Notes under the pieces: model-generated | What the model saw: the letters and a program-made list of their open reading frames with translations, nothing else | What the model was told of the DNA's origin: nothing | Databases searched by the model: none | Position numbers and translations under genes: made by a program | From: Anastrepha obliqua | Taxonomy: Eukaryota > Arthropoda > Insecta > Diptera > Tephritidae | NCBI RefSeq assembly: GCF_027943255.1 | Contig: NC_072893.1 | Coordinates: forward strand, 65,256,001 to 65,320,000 | Direction: 5' to 3' | DNA length: 64,000 nt | In this document: positions 45,896 to 57,765 of the stretch, piece after piece | Layout: each line of letters begins with the position of its first letter | How positions within the stretch are numbered: the first letter of the stretch is position 1

Positions 45896-45903
45896 TCCAA
45901 GTA

Positions 45904-46461
45904 AAGGTCTTTCAAAATTAACGCCTAGATGTCAGTAATGAATAATTCCTAAACGGTATCTTTTTTAAGGCGTCTTTGACATCTGTTAAGTAGTACGAGG
46001 GTAACCATTGATGAAGTTAATTAAATTAAAATTATTGAAACTTTTATGAAAATGGTCGATCTTGAATAACAACATAAAGTTCGCAGAAATAATCGTCTGA
46101 ATGAGTCGAAAATCCAAAGGTTGATGAAAAAATTTCAGCAAACTGGTTTTGTCGAGGCAGATAGACTGGCAGACCCAAAACTTTACCTTCTACAGAGAAT
46201 TGTCCTGCTGTAGCGTAAAGTGTTGCTGAAAACCCTTCAATATCGATATCTCGACGTTCTCAACTATTGGGCATTCATGAATTGACTGTTTAGCGGATTT
46301 TACAAGTAAACCTGCTCATGGCGGAAATTTAAATGATGTCGTTTTTCACATATAATTGCTAAGAGCCGTATTTTGAGTAAAAGTAGTGAAACCTGGAAGA
46401 ACCAAATTTTTACATATTTTATTTTAAAACAACATCAAGGTGCGTCTTTTGGAAGACCCGT
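45904..46461 (+). mobile_element. TIR element, sibling of the one at 10.0-13.2 kb
   Basis: AAGGTCTTTCAAAATTAACG at the left and GCGTCTTTTGGAAGACCCGT at the right are inverted ends with TA flanks. Length 558 bp. It keeps the sequence (here AATAATTC..CAGTAATG..CATCTAGG as read on the other strand) that forms the empty site of the hAT insertion at 10557. The internal plus strand has a few transposase-like remnants (MKKFQQTGFVEADR) with stops. Confidence 0.75.
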
Positions 46462-47741
46462 TATTTTGAACATTGTCGTCAATTCTTTTAAAAATTGATT
46501 TATTTATTGGCTGGGCTGATATAAGAACTAAACTGAAAACATTGTACAAAAAAAATTATAAATTTTAAATTTATTTATTGTTACCAATTATGGTATAAAG
46601 TTTTTTGAATTGAAATACTCGTATCTTCGGGTCTTTTTAAAATTTGTATAAAACCTGTTTTTAATTTTTAAGGATAAAATATCCTTAAAATATTTTTGAA
46701 AATAGATATTTCTTATTTTTTTATTTAAAATTTTTTATAAAGAATTTTTTTTGCGACTTAATCAATATGGAAAATTATGGTATAGAATTTTTCGAAATGA
46801 AATATCTTCGGTTCATTTAACATTTTCATAATTTTTTTTTAATTTTTTGGCATAAAACTTAAGTAAAAAATTTAATATATATATAATAATAACTAAACCA
46901 CAAATTTTTGGTAATGGTTCATTCCTTTCTACCGAACGAACGTGATTTTGGGTTGATAGAAATTAAAAGAAAAAACCGAATGACTTATACAACCTGAGCA
47001 TTATTATGAATTGAAAGAAAAATGTAGAAGGAAAAATAAATGCATTTTCTATAAAACGAATGTTACAGCCGGATTTTATTTCGACGAAGTCACTAGAAGG
47101 ATCAATAGCAAAAAGAGCAAAAAATACCGCGAGCAGATCTGTCTCTTGACTGAAAATTCATTGCGTTTATTGAAAAACTAACCTTATAAAATGTTCTACA
47201 AAACTTCTTTAGATTATCCTCTATTCTGCGTTTTAGGTCTTTCATCTAAAAGAGGAAGACCAAACATATACGAAAATATTAAATTACATCCATTATACAG
47301 CAGCCTAGACCAGTAACGAAAAAACATAAAGATATTACGTGTTTACTACCATACATTCATCCAGTTTACCATGAACATTTTAAGAATCTTAGAAACTAGA
47401 AAAAATGGATTACTTTTTAAAAATGATTAATAAATGTTCATGAATTTTTTTATTTAAGTTATTGTTTCAAATAAAACTTATAGTTCTTTATTGCATTAAG
47501 TCATTTATGGGACATTTAATTAATTTTGAAAATGGTTTAAGTCAATTAGAGCTATAAAACAAGATTTTTTTATGAAATAATATACATAAAAAATTTCATA
47601 TTGATAAAAAATTTCCATTAATCAAGTCTAAGAATATTTTTTTTTAATTCTTTTCAATTTTTTTTATTTTCAAAATGTTCCATTTATAAAAATGCGAACA
47701 AATACCGAACATAATTCAATTCATTAAAATAAATAATTACA
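46462..47741. other. very AT-rich, no gene
   Basis: Runs of A and T with TATATATAATAATAA near 46876. No ORF of note. Confidence 0.4.
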
Positions 47742-47945
47742 AACAAATAATTAGACCAATCATATCTTATGCTCATCCGATATGGTTCAACATTTCGTCG
47801 AACCAAATGGAGACGCCAAGACGATTTGAACCATATGTTTTAAGAATTTGTAGCGGTTTTAACCGCCAACCTTATCTGTTGTTATATATCAAAAGAAAAA
47901 TAAGTTTTAAACTCCTAGATAAATACAAATGTATGTTAGGATAAT
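47742..47945 (+). pseudogene. LINE reverse transcriptase C-terminal scrap
   Basis: The plus strand encodes IIRPIISYAHPIWFNISSNQ, then FEPYVLRICSGFNR. This matches the thumb-side block (LIRPxITYAxPIW) of Jockey-group LINEs. Confidence 0.65.
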
Positions 47946-48078
47946 GCTAAACAATGTAATTTTATCATAACTTTGTAAACTCTTATATTAAAATGATTTT
48001 GGGCAATAAATGAATGAATGAAAATTCAAAAAAATATGTCATAATTTCCAGCATTGAAAAAATTTCAAAATTATAAAA

Positions 48079-48943
48079 GATGCTTTCCATTTCAATTCAA
48101 CCGGGCTATTCGGGTCATGTTCTTCGATTTCGATGTAACTCAATGTTGCTTCTTGTTCGATGTTGCTCTCTGGTCAAAATAATGAGACACGTATTTTTTT
48201 GTTCGCCCGAAAAACATTTTTTTCAAGAGTTATCGGCAATTTTGTTTTTCGGCTCAAACTCGATTTTTTTTAATTACATAAGAAATTTTTTTTTTAAATG
48301 CTCATAACTTAGTCAAAAATGAACCGATTTTAATAATTCTGGGTTCAAAATGATCGTAATTACTTACACGAGCGACTTCATGTAGAAACAATTGCAAAAA
48401 AGTAGTTCAAAATTTTTTATTTAGCAAAAAAGAAAAAAAATTGAAATTTTTTCGAAATTCAATATTTCAAAAAGCGTATTTTTTTTTATAACTGTTTCCA
48501 AATCAAGAGGACATGTCAAACTTTAATTAAGCTGAATTCCCAGTAGCTAAAATGAGTTGTTTTTGAGTAATGAATTTTTGTAAAAAACCTGTTTCGCACT
48601 TTTTGTTTTTTGCAAAATAAAAAATTTTCAACTACTTTTTTGCAACTGTTTCTACATGAAATCGCTCGTGCAAGTAATGACGCTCATTTTGAACCCAAAA
48701 TTATTAAAATCGGTTCATTTTTGACTAAGTTATGAGCATTTAAAAAAAAAATTCTTATATTATTAAAAAAAATCGAGTTTGAGCCGAAAAACAAAATTGC
48801 CGATAACTCTTGAAAAAAATTTTTTTCGGGCGAACAAAAAAATACGTGTCTCATTATTTTGACCAGAGAGCAACATATTTGAGTTACATCGAAATCGAAG
48901 AACATGACCCGAATAGCCCGGTTGAATTGAAATGGAAAGCATC
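48079..48943. mobile_element. foldback element with arms of about 350 bp
   Basis: The left arm 48079-48433 and right arm 48600-48943 are reverse complements (GATGCTTTCCATTTCAATTC against its complement at the right end), with scattered differences and a 12-14 base insertion in the left arm near 48140. The spacer is about 166 bp. ORFs in the two arms are mirror images and do not look real. There is no transposase. The inner motifs (CATAACTTAGTCAAAAATGA, ACCGATTTTAATAATT) resemble those of other non-autonomous insect elements. Confidence 0.85.
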
Positions 48944-49627
48944 AAAAACATTTTCAAAATTTTTTCTGTTTTCTTTTACCCTGATCAAAGCCTCCAAATA
49001 AAACGATTTGTAGAAGAAATTACGATAATTTCCAAAATATTGTGTTCACTTGACATGAATCACACACATTTTGGATGATTAAATTTGTGCCACCTTGTAG
49101 TAAAAATATGGAAAATTATTTACGCACCTTTAAAAATAAGCAGCGAAAAAATAGAATTGTCGGGTCTTCAGTTATATGTGATGGGTTTCACATCAAGCCA
49201 ACTTTAACTGAAAACTGTGCAATAGACATCGACAAAATCCAAAAGTTATAGGAAGATGCAAAATCATAAGCCTGAAGAAATGGAGGGGAAGTGAATCGAG
49301 TTTGAGCTCTCTTTCCATTATTTTGCGACCACAACTGCTAAGCGTGAGTTTGTGCTTTGCGTTCGTCCAATTCAAACGAATGCCAAACACAAGAAATATA
49401 CCGATTTTGCTGAAACTTGATATGCGTTCTTTCAAGAGAAGCTACTAAACAAACAGAACCTCAAAACGCGCCAGTAGTGCCATCTCTCTGACTTTGCATA
49501 GATTTATCAAACGATCCGCATATTTCACATTCATGTTAAGATTATGACAGGAACTTCTCGCAGAGTATAGATGAATATTTCTTTCAACAGTGGCCATCAT
49601 ATACATATATATATATTTTTTATTTTG
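48944..49627. other. spacer with one MITE end
   Basis: GATGATTAAATTTGTGCCACCT at 49073-49094 is the terminal sequence of the MITE family seen at 7.09, 28.5 and 33.07 kb; the rest of that copy is not seen. No gene. Confidence 0.4.
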
Positions 49628-49864
49628 ATGTTTTTGGATGTTTGGCCGAGCTCCTCCTCCTATTTGTGGTGTGCGTCTTCATGTTGTTCCACAAATGGAG
49701 GAATCTACAGTTTCAAGTCGACTTCGAACGGCAGATATTTTTTATGCGGAGCTTTTCATGGCAGAAATACACTTGGAGGTTTGCCATTGTCTGCCGAGGG
49801 ATGGCCACTATTACAAAAAACTTTTTCTTCATTTTCATTTGTTTCTTCGAGATTCGAACCAACA
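49628..49864 (-). repeat. SINE copy E, head partly lost
   Basis: Body of the family from TTGGCCGAGCTCCTCCTCCT to a B-box (plus-strand view GAGATTCGAACCAAC). The A-box part beyond 49864 is replaced by unrelated sequence. Confidence 0.75.
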
Positions 49865-51589
49865 TAAAGAATAATAATCTGTAAAAAAATCGATTTTTTG
49901 AAAATTCTGGAATTCTTGCAAGAAAATAATTTTTCATTTCTGACAGTACCAACTCATGATAAATATTCAATCTTTATCAAGGCGAATCTATGTATTAAAG
50001 GTGGTGTTGGTAAATCAGCTGATTGTTTTTTTTTTTTTCTTTCGCTGTGTTCATGTGGCTGTCAGCACAGAATAAAAAAGGTGAATTAATTTTTTGTTTT
50101 CTAATTTTTTTATACTTTCCCGTGGCAATCAAACGTACAAAACATTGTTGTTGGTCTAGTGTCACCACCTTTAATAAATGCGCCTTGATCTTTATAAATA
50201 AGCAATATATATGAATTATCAAGAGCACAGAAGGCTGTTGTAATTTTTTCTGACGATTATTTTATAAAAAAAAAATAAAGTTTTCTTTCTTGTATCCTTT
50301 TTTAGATTTTAAAATTTGAATGAATTATGTATTAAATTGTACAGCCTTTGCTAGTCAACTCGGCACACGGTTGAAGTTTTTCGTGAGTATAGTAATTTCA
50401 AGAGAATCCTGCACTCAACACAGCACCGCTAGCCCAGCGCAACTCATACGCTCTGTATACCCAGCCACAAGCACTGACCGCCACTGCTGAGTTGAGCGGC
50501 TTGCCCAACTGCGCAAGTACAAATAACTCGGCATATACGTACACATTTTGCGCCGCTTTTCATGAATGAATCTACCGGATGGTTGATTGTCGTTGTGCAC
50601 CCTTCAATATTCGGCACAATTGTATACAACAACTAGCCGCCACTGTCGCTCACGACGAGAATACGGGGAGAGTAAGTGGCGCAATGTAATGAGTGCCGTT
50701 ACAAATGTCAACCCCACAAAGTGAAATGAGGTATCCTTATGAATAAATACGCACGGAAAACGCTTTTTGGCGTTCTGTGTATGGCTCTAGTTTTATGAAC
50801 TTTTGGGCCAAGCCAACAACCAACCACCTGCACCAGCAGCAACCAGCAATCCAAACTGTCATTTATACTTTTTAGTAGTTGTTTTTGAGTTGTTTCTGTT
50901 GCGGCTTCTGCTTCTGCGTCTGCTCCTGCTTCTGCCTCTGCTGCTTCTTCACATTCTGTGTTTTCGCCTTTAGCGTTTGTTGTGGTTGTATGGCAGCTGT
51001 ACAGCTGTGGCTGTGGCAGCTTTGAGACTAGATGTAGCAATTGATAATATTCAATAAGAGAACTGTGTGAAGTGAAGAACGAACAAGTATAGCTCGCTAT
51101 TTTCATGGCGGATATTTGACATTTATCGCGCCCGCACCAAACCATACACATACCACCAGTCCACACTTATTGGAAATGCTTGGCTTGCTTGCATACGTGT
51201 ACACAAATACATATAAATCGGCCTCATTGGCACACACATTCAACCGCAATACGAACGGAGTAATACACCTACTTACATGCATATATATTTGTATATATGT
51301 AATCAACCCTTTTCGATGGGAAATCGTTGCAGGAAATTTGGAAATTTTCCTCTTCGCGAAATCAGTGCAATTGTGCAATTATCGCTGCATCAAGCCAGTT
51401 GACTGCCGAAAATAAGTGATTTTGGAAAAATGTAGTTGCATTAGCAAAGTATTGAGTGCATTTGTGTTGTGCATATGTGTGTGTGTACGCATAGGAATAG
51501 ATTTCGAAGAGCATTTTTATTATCGTCAAATTGGCAGAAATTGTGCGCTGAATGTGATTTGATGGAGAAAACAAGCGAAAGCCAGAAGA
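49865..51589. promoter_or_regulatory. upstream region and probable 5' UTR of the sulfotransferase gene
   Basis: No gene supported. The segment 50640-51589 is less AT-rich than the surroundings and holds a CTG/CTT-rich run (about 50895-50965). The minus-strand ORF there is acidic only because of that repeat. The region probably contains the promoter and leader of the downstream gene; no core motif could be assigned. Confidence 0.4.
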
Positions 51590-54500
51590 ATGTTTGTGAT
51601 GAACTGGTTCAACAATCTGAGTAATCGCAGTTTGGCGATAACGCTGCTAATTTGCATATCCTTAATATATGTATCATATACATTTAATTCGTGCCTATTG
51701 ACGAGCATTAGTCGTACATTCCAAAAGGTGTGCTAATAATTGATATAACCACTTTGCCAAATTACTAAAATATTTACATCAACACACACACGTACACTTT
51801 TATGGCAAATAAGCTTATTGCTAAACAATTTTTTTTTTCCATTTTCCTCTTCCACTGTGCAGAATCCCTTACGCAGTCTGCTCTTCTCCACCGATATCTT
51901 AGCTGATTCTGCCACTGCCACAAATGCCGCAAATTTTCGTTCAGCGCCTGAGAAAGGCTTCCCAACCGGTAACGCTAATGCCGACATATCAACGAAGCGC
52001 ACGCCGGAAGCACTAAGCGTAAAGAATCGTGGGCCTTCCGTTGCACGCATTATGCCACTAAGTGGCTCAAACAGCAACAGCAACAACAATAACGCTAATA
52101 ATAATGCAAGTACCGCAACACAGGAGGCCGCCGACGGTTCACCCAAATATCGTTTCCTGCGCCAACAAGGTCTACATCCGTCGCGTCATCTTCCCGACAC
52201 GCTCATCATTGGCGTGAAGAAGAGTGGCACACGCGCTCTACTTGAATTCATACGGCTGCATCCGGATGTGCGCGCCGCCGGCTGTGAAGTGCATTTTTTT
52301 GATCGCCACTATCAGCGTGGTTTGCGCTGGTATCGCCACCATATGCCGTATACCATCGAGGGGCAGATAACAATGGAGAAGACGCCAAGCTATTTTGTGA
52401 CAAAGGAGGTACCTCAGCGGGTGCATCAAATGAATGCGGCGACAAAGTAAGTGAAATGTAGAAAGTGGCAAAAAACTAAAAAAAAATATAATTTCATGTA
52501 ATCTTATGTCGCCAGCCCCATAGGACTGCGCTAGTCCTATGTAAATATATTGAATTGGTCTATAGTACGTACTAAACAAAATTAAAAGATTCATAACTTG
52601 TCGGGCAATGACCGTTTTGACTTGAAAATAATGTTCTCTATTCGCTAATGAAGTATTAAACATACTTCAAGTGAGCTTTTTTCTTGCCAAATGAGAGTGT
52701 TTTTGCGTCAAACTAATGTCAAGTGAGGAACCTAATTTATGCGATGTGCGCCTGTGATCGGTTTACCCTTTTCAAGTTGACAGATTTTAATGAAAATACC
52801 CTCGTAACAAAACACAAAACATCTCGTCACAATCCTGTTGATCGACAGACCCCCCTTGGACTTCTTCCGTTTTCGAGGTGTCCACGAGGTGTCCACTCTC
52901 TCGGCGCTGTCATGGAATCTAGTGAGTTGTGTTGAGTAGATTTTTCGCTCATAGATATAAAATGTCATAATAACTCGCTCGGAATGCTATTGGACATCGC
53001 CAAAAACTTCTTTAAAGTCGTCAATCACGGCAATCAACTTTTCTTCACATATACATATACTTAAGTAAAATTGACTTTTTTCGGTGTTTGGCCAAGCTCT
53101 TCCTCCTATTTGTGGTGAGCGTCTTGATGTTGTTCCACAAATGGAAGAACCTACAGTTTTACGCCGCCTCCGAACGATAGATGTTTTTTTACGACGAGCT
53201 TTTTCTTAGAGGTTTGTCACAGTCTGTCAAGGAGCGGCCGCTAAGACAAAAAACTGTTTCTATCAATTGGTGTTTAAGTGCACGGGATTTCGAACCTGTG
53301 CACTACCGAATTGCAATCACACACCAACACATTCGGCCTCGGCGGCCCCCTCATACTTGTCAAAATATGTAAGCAAAATTTCTAATCTACGTGATAAGCC
53401 TTTTCAAGTTGGCGCGTTTTTACTCATCCATCAGCCATGAATTTCATGGGTTATTTTTGGTGTTATGGCGTCAGTTTGGTAACCAAAATCTTCGGGGCTA
53501 CTTTTCAGGTACCAGTAGTGGAAAACCGTAATGAAAAAACAACCGAGCTTTAGCTTCGACTTCGAAGTCGGTCATGTTTAGTCTCAAAAGTTCATTTCAG
53601 TTCAGATCGGCAAAAAAAATCGAACTTTAGACGAACATTTTCTGAAATTTTATCTTTTTATTTTTATTACTGTTTGTTTTTATTGCTAGTGCCAATTTTG
53701 TTTTTTGGATTCTGGTGTCAAACCCAAGTTTTCTGCTAAAAAATTGCATTACTTTGAAATATCTATCTGCTCCTCCATCGAGTAATTGCGTCGCTAGCAA
53801 GGTGTAAATGCCGCCGAGCTATTGGGCCCTTAACAAAGTTCAGTTCGGCTCGGTTGCGCCTTAAACGTCGATGTTCGGTCGTTCTTTATTTGTAATCGAT
53901 GATTAAGAGTGGAGTTTTACGGAAAAATAACGTTTAATGAGCGCACGAAGTTCGCTCTCACGCCTAGGAGGTGTCAGTTTCAAATCACAACAGAATTCAA
54001 AACAGATGGAAAATTAGCATACCCCTTTAATAAGCAAAATATTGCATTTGAGGTTGTCTCTTTTGATTTTTACGGACTTACTAAAACACCACCAAACCAC
54101 CTTTAAACGGTGTCCGACGATGCAGCCCTAGTTATATTTGGCATGTATCCGCTAGACTTACTAGCAATGGGAGCTGCTCAAATAGCGAGAACACAGAGGT
54201 CTATAAGCTTGTCTACTCGTGCGGCGTTACGAGAAAACTGCATTAATGCATCAACTCTCCAAAGGGTCGTTGGACGCGCAAATCCAATCCCCACAGAAAG
54301 CTTAAGCTAACGAGACCAGATAGAGAAGTGGACCTTTACCTGACCCAGTTCTTGAGTGGACGTGGCTGCTTCAAAGCTTATTTTACACAGGTTCAACCAC
54401 GGCGACTATCCCTATTACGATTACTGCGACGAAAACGTTTTTGAAGATGTTCATGACACATTCTTCACATGCTCACGCTTCCGTTCTGCAAAAGAAAATT

Positions 54501-55616
54501 CCATATATCCTTTGGAGAACCTCCTTCGCCGGACGCATTCGTGCAACAAATGCTGCGCTCGAAAGAAAAGTGGAATGTGACATGCGACTTAGTGGCCGAG
54601 ACTATGAAAGAAATGAGGCGTTTGGAAAAGCTGAGACACAGCAGCAGCGGCTAATCGGCTTCCCTCTCCGCGATATAATGGAAATAAACAGGCTTAGCCT
54701 GGTGTCAGAAGGTCACTTGAGGATAGCGCGCTACCACAACGCATATGAAAAATTAAAAAAATAATCTTAAAGAGTTTTACGCAGTATCCGAAAGATACAT
54801 AGATAGTTTTTTATGAAATTTATAATTTTTGTTTTCAAGAGAGAAATGCCCTGACGATTGCCAGCCTAGAAAAATATCTTTGATGTATGTACATAGGTAT
54901 ATTGTATATTTTTTTCCTGTTGACTCCACTCCGGAGTTTAGGGCCTCGACAAGACTCAGTCTTAAGTTGGTTTCGTTAATCTATTTTGCTTTCTGCCAGG
55001 GTACGTCATTAGCCTGCCGCTACCACATATATTGTACATAACGTAAAAATATTGAGCTGAGGATCTAAATATTCAAATAACTAAATACATATATTTTCTT
55101 CTCTTCAGGCTCCTCATAGTGGTGCGTGATCCCGTTACACGCGCCATATCAGACTATACACAAGCGGCCAGCAAAAAATCGGATATGAAACGTTTCGAAG
55201 ATTTAGCCTTCGTCAATGGTTCTTTCGCTGTAGTTGACACCGCCTGGGGACCAGTCAAAATAGGTGTTTACTCACGTTATCTGGAAAAATGGTTGAAATA
55301 CTTTCCGCTCTCCCAACTACTTTTTATCAGCGGCGAACGACTCATTATGGATCCAGCTTACGAGATTGGACGTGTGCAAGACTTTTTAGGTCTCAAACGT
55401 GTCGTGACCGAGAAGCATTTTTACTTTAATGCCACCAAAGGTTTCCCATGTCTGTTCAAATCGGAGGCTCGTTCTACGCCACATTGTTTGGGCAAAACGA
55501 AAGGACGCAATCATCCACATATTGAGGAAGCTGCCATTGAACGATTGCGTGAATTCTATCGGCCGTTCAATAATAAATTTTATCAAATGACTGGTATCAA
55601 TTTCGCATGGCCCTAG
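51590..55616 (+). CDS. Hs3st: heparan sulfate glucosamine 3-O-sulfotransferase, 3 exons
   Basis: Exons 51590-51727, 51863-52446 and 55109-55616 (AAG|gtgtgc, gtgcag|AAT, AA|gtaagt, cttcag|G) give 409 residues. It is a type II Golgi protein: short N-terminus, membrane anchor at about 15-33, then an S/N-rich stem at about 115-135. The sulfotransferase domain runs from about 155 to the end. The PAPS 5'-phosphosulfate loop is [13 protein letters not shown] (163 on) and the EVHFFD motif at 188-193 holds the catalytic Glu of the family. KTPSYF is near 219, and the 3'-phosphate loop [15 protein letters not shown] starts near 245. The cysteine pair is C355/C367, and the end is [11 protein letters not shown] to [12 protein letters not shown]. 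All key residues are present, so it should be active. The enzyme adds sulfate to the 3-O position of glucosamine in heparan sulfate. Intron 2 (2.66 kb) holds a SINE and a LINE fragment. The two fly paralogues (A and B types) cannot be separated with certainty here; neighbourhood favours B. Confidence 0.95.
52447..53072. other. intron 2 of the sulfotransferase gene, 5' part
   Basis: No element recognised before the SINE at 53073. Confidence 0.4.
53073..53349 (-). repeat. SINE copy F, in intron of the sulfotransferase gene
   Basis: The full body and a diverged tRNA-like head (plus-strand view GATTTCGAACCTGTGCAC, ending CACATTCGGCCTCGGCGGCC) are recognisable. It is antisense to the host gene, so its pol III unit would transcribe against the gene. 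Confidence 0.75.
53350..54099. other. intron spacer, no element recognised
   Basis: AT-rich sequence; no supportable ORF. Confidence 0.3.
54100..54680 (+). pseudogene. R1/LOA-type LINE C-terminal fragment in intron
   Basis: Plus-strand pieces in shifting frames: [69 protein letters not shown] and [20 protein letters not shown] with EMRRLEKLR. The cysteine/histidine cluster and the E-x-W-N..V..M-x-x-L-R-x-L-E tail match the last domain of R1-group LINEs. It is frameshifted and truncated. Confidence 0.7.
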
Positions 55617-56162
55617 AGAGGTGGTGGTGGGTATGAATGTAAAAGATGTTTTTTTTTTATTAACGCTTAAAGCGTTAAAAAAGCAATTTTTTGGATAATC
55701 GTCTAGAAGGCTATGATATACAAGCGTACAATTTTGGACCCAACTAAAGTTGTTAGCCAAATATACATACATAGTTACATACATCGTTACAAGCATACAT
55801 ATGGAGCTGTTGCTAAACGACTATACATACATGGGCGCTACTTTTAGAGAGCGCCCCAAAAACGCACAATTTTTTGCTTCGAAACTTTACATATAAACGA
55901 ACTTTGCAATCTCCTAGGTTATAATTGCGATATATATACATAAATAGGTACGTACGGAGATAAATAATGTAAGTGTTTGATACATGCTGAAGCATCAATA
56001 ATATGCATACATACATACATACCTATATATAAGCGAAAAATCATTGCATCACGCACTTATGGACTCAAATTGAATGCTTAGCAATTGTAAATAGACACAT
56101 ACATACATACATACAAAACTATTAATTCATGTATTTGTATCGATTTGTTGTACAGGCATATA
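55617..56162 (+). promoter_or_regulatory. 3' UTR and flank of the sulfotransferase gene
   Basis: AT-rich, with ACAT tetranucleotide runs near 56004-56022 and 56096-56115. No ORF of note. A clear AATAAA in sense orientation (56194) lies only inside the adjacent mariner terminal repeat. Confidence 0.4.
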
Positions 56163-57096
56163 CCTTCTACTCAAATATGAACGAGACGTTATCAATAAAA
56201 CGGTCCGCGGATGACATATGGCAAAAATATATTTTTTGTTTTTTGGTAGGACTGTTATAAGCTTACATGGCAAATTTCAGCGTGATATGTCACATAGTTT
56301 GTTTTCTGTGCTACTGTAAACAAGTCAAGCTCGAGTGTGTTCTTCGAATTTAACGATGGAAATTCAAGTTGAACAAAGAATTTGTTTGAAATTTTGTTAT
56401 TCCAACAAAATTTCGGCTTCAGAGGCCTTAAAAATGTTGCAGACAACCTATGGGGACTCTGCTCTATCGCGTGCACGTATTTTCCAGTGGTACAAATCGT
56501 TCAAAGATCGTTCAAAATTGATTGAAAACTTGCCTCATGAACGTCGTCCAGCAACATCAGTAAACGACGAAAACATCGGAAAAGTAAAGAAAATTGTGCT
56601 TGAAAATCACACAAATCGCAAAATCGGTTACCGCTGAATATTATTTAGACATTTTAAAGCGTTTGCGCGAGAACATTCGTCTTAAAAGGAAGGAATTGTG
56701 GGACAACAAGTCATGGTTCTTGCATCACGATAATACACCAGCTCATACATCACGTCTTGTTCGCGATTATTTGAACAAAAATAATGTTAATATCGTTCCG
56801 CAAGCACCGTATTCGCCTGATATGGCTCCATGTGACTTTTTCCGGTTTCCCAAGCTCAAGTTGCCGCTCCGTGGAAAACATTTTGTGATAATTGAAGTCA
56901 TAAAAGAGAATTCGAAGAACACACTCGAGCTTGACTTATTTACAGTAGCACAGAAAATAAACTATGTGACATATCACGCTGAAATTTGCCATGTAAGCTT
57001 ATAACAGTCCTACCAAAGAACAAAAAATTTATTTTTGCCATATGTCATCCGCGGACCGTTTTATTGATAACGTCTCGTTCATATTTGAGCAGAAGG
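56163..57096 (+). mobile_element. mariner deletion derivative with TIRs of about 190 bp
   Basis: The inverted repeats 56163-56352 and 56909-57096 (CCTTCTACTCAAATATGAAC and its complement) are nearly identical and flanked by TA. An N-terminal frame starts at 56356 (MEIQVEQRICLKFCYSNKIS, then FQWYKSFKD and KIVLENH). After a deletion of the section with the first catalytic aspartate, WFLHHDNTPAHTSR and PYSPDMAPCDFFRFPKLKL resume in another frame. The last residues of the transposase lie within the right repeat, and a mirror copy sits in the left repeat. Confidence 0.9.
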
Positions 57097-57259
57097 TATG
57101 TATATATATACACATATATGTATATTAGATATGTTTAAATTTACAGTTCTTTCGGTTTTTGTCTCCTTACTCTTTAAAAGTTGATATTCTTAAGACGTAG
57201 AACATAAGATTTGTGTCCGATCAGCTTAGTTTTAATGTGACCGAAATTAGGTTGCACCG

Positions 57260-57740
57260 ATCATGGGCATCTCCTTGACTGTTGTTAAAGGGGAATTGCA
57301 CAACTTATTTCTCAGGAATCGTATCGTATTTTGAAAATCCAATGGGCCCAGTACAATAGACGCAGAACGAAGATAGTCCTGGGACTCCACGCCATTCAAT
57401 TTCCAAACTTGTAGCTGTGCTTACCGGTCACTAGACGATCGGAACTCACACAGAAATGCTGGGTTTATCATTTATTACCCATTTCAGGAGCTGTGGGGAC
57501 CTTTCAGGAAGAAGACTGTTGAACACTTTCTCTGTAAATGTCCAGCTAGACAATTAACATCACTGGGAGCTCATTTCTTCGACAGCCTGGGGCAGTGCGC
57601 TAACCTATCTTCTTCATTTTATCAACAACTATGGCTGGCTGTAGATATCTGCCTATTGAAGGCCTCTTAATGGTATCAAAACGGCACTTTAGTGCTATTT
57701 GAGGAGTGTCAGTCTGATTTTAACCATTTCACCAACCTAC
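57260..57740 (+). pseudogene. LINE ORF2 C-terminal fragment
   Basis: The plus strand reads RKKTVEHFLCKCPARQLTSL, HFFDSLGQCANLSSSFYQQL, then WYQNGTLVLFEECQSD after a stop. The C-x-C/H cluster and following residues match the end of Jockey/I-group ORF2. Confidence 0.65.
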
Positions 57741-57765
57741 CTACCTAGGTTGCCCATAAGAAATA

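Noticed and set aside
48080..48957. Mirror-image ORFs at both ends of the foldback (for example 48080-48307 and 48763-48957)
   Set aside because: They are the same arm read from both sides of the inverted repeat, without domains.
50708..51166. Minus-strand ORF with an Ala/Glu-rich run upstream of the sulfotransferase gene
   Set aside because: The acidic run is the translation of a CTG/CTT-rich simple repeat on the plus strand; there is no domain, and the flanks look like leader sequence of the neighbouring gene.
52238..52663. Minus-strand ORF of 141 codons across sulfotransferase exon 2
   Set aside because: Shadow of a real exon on the opposite strand.
56098..56115. ACAT tetranucleotide repeats as a functional feature
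   Set aside because: Common simple repeats in fly intergenic DNA; nothing else supports a role.
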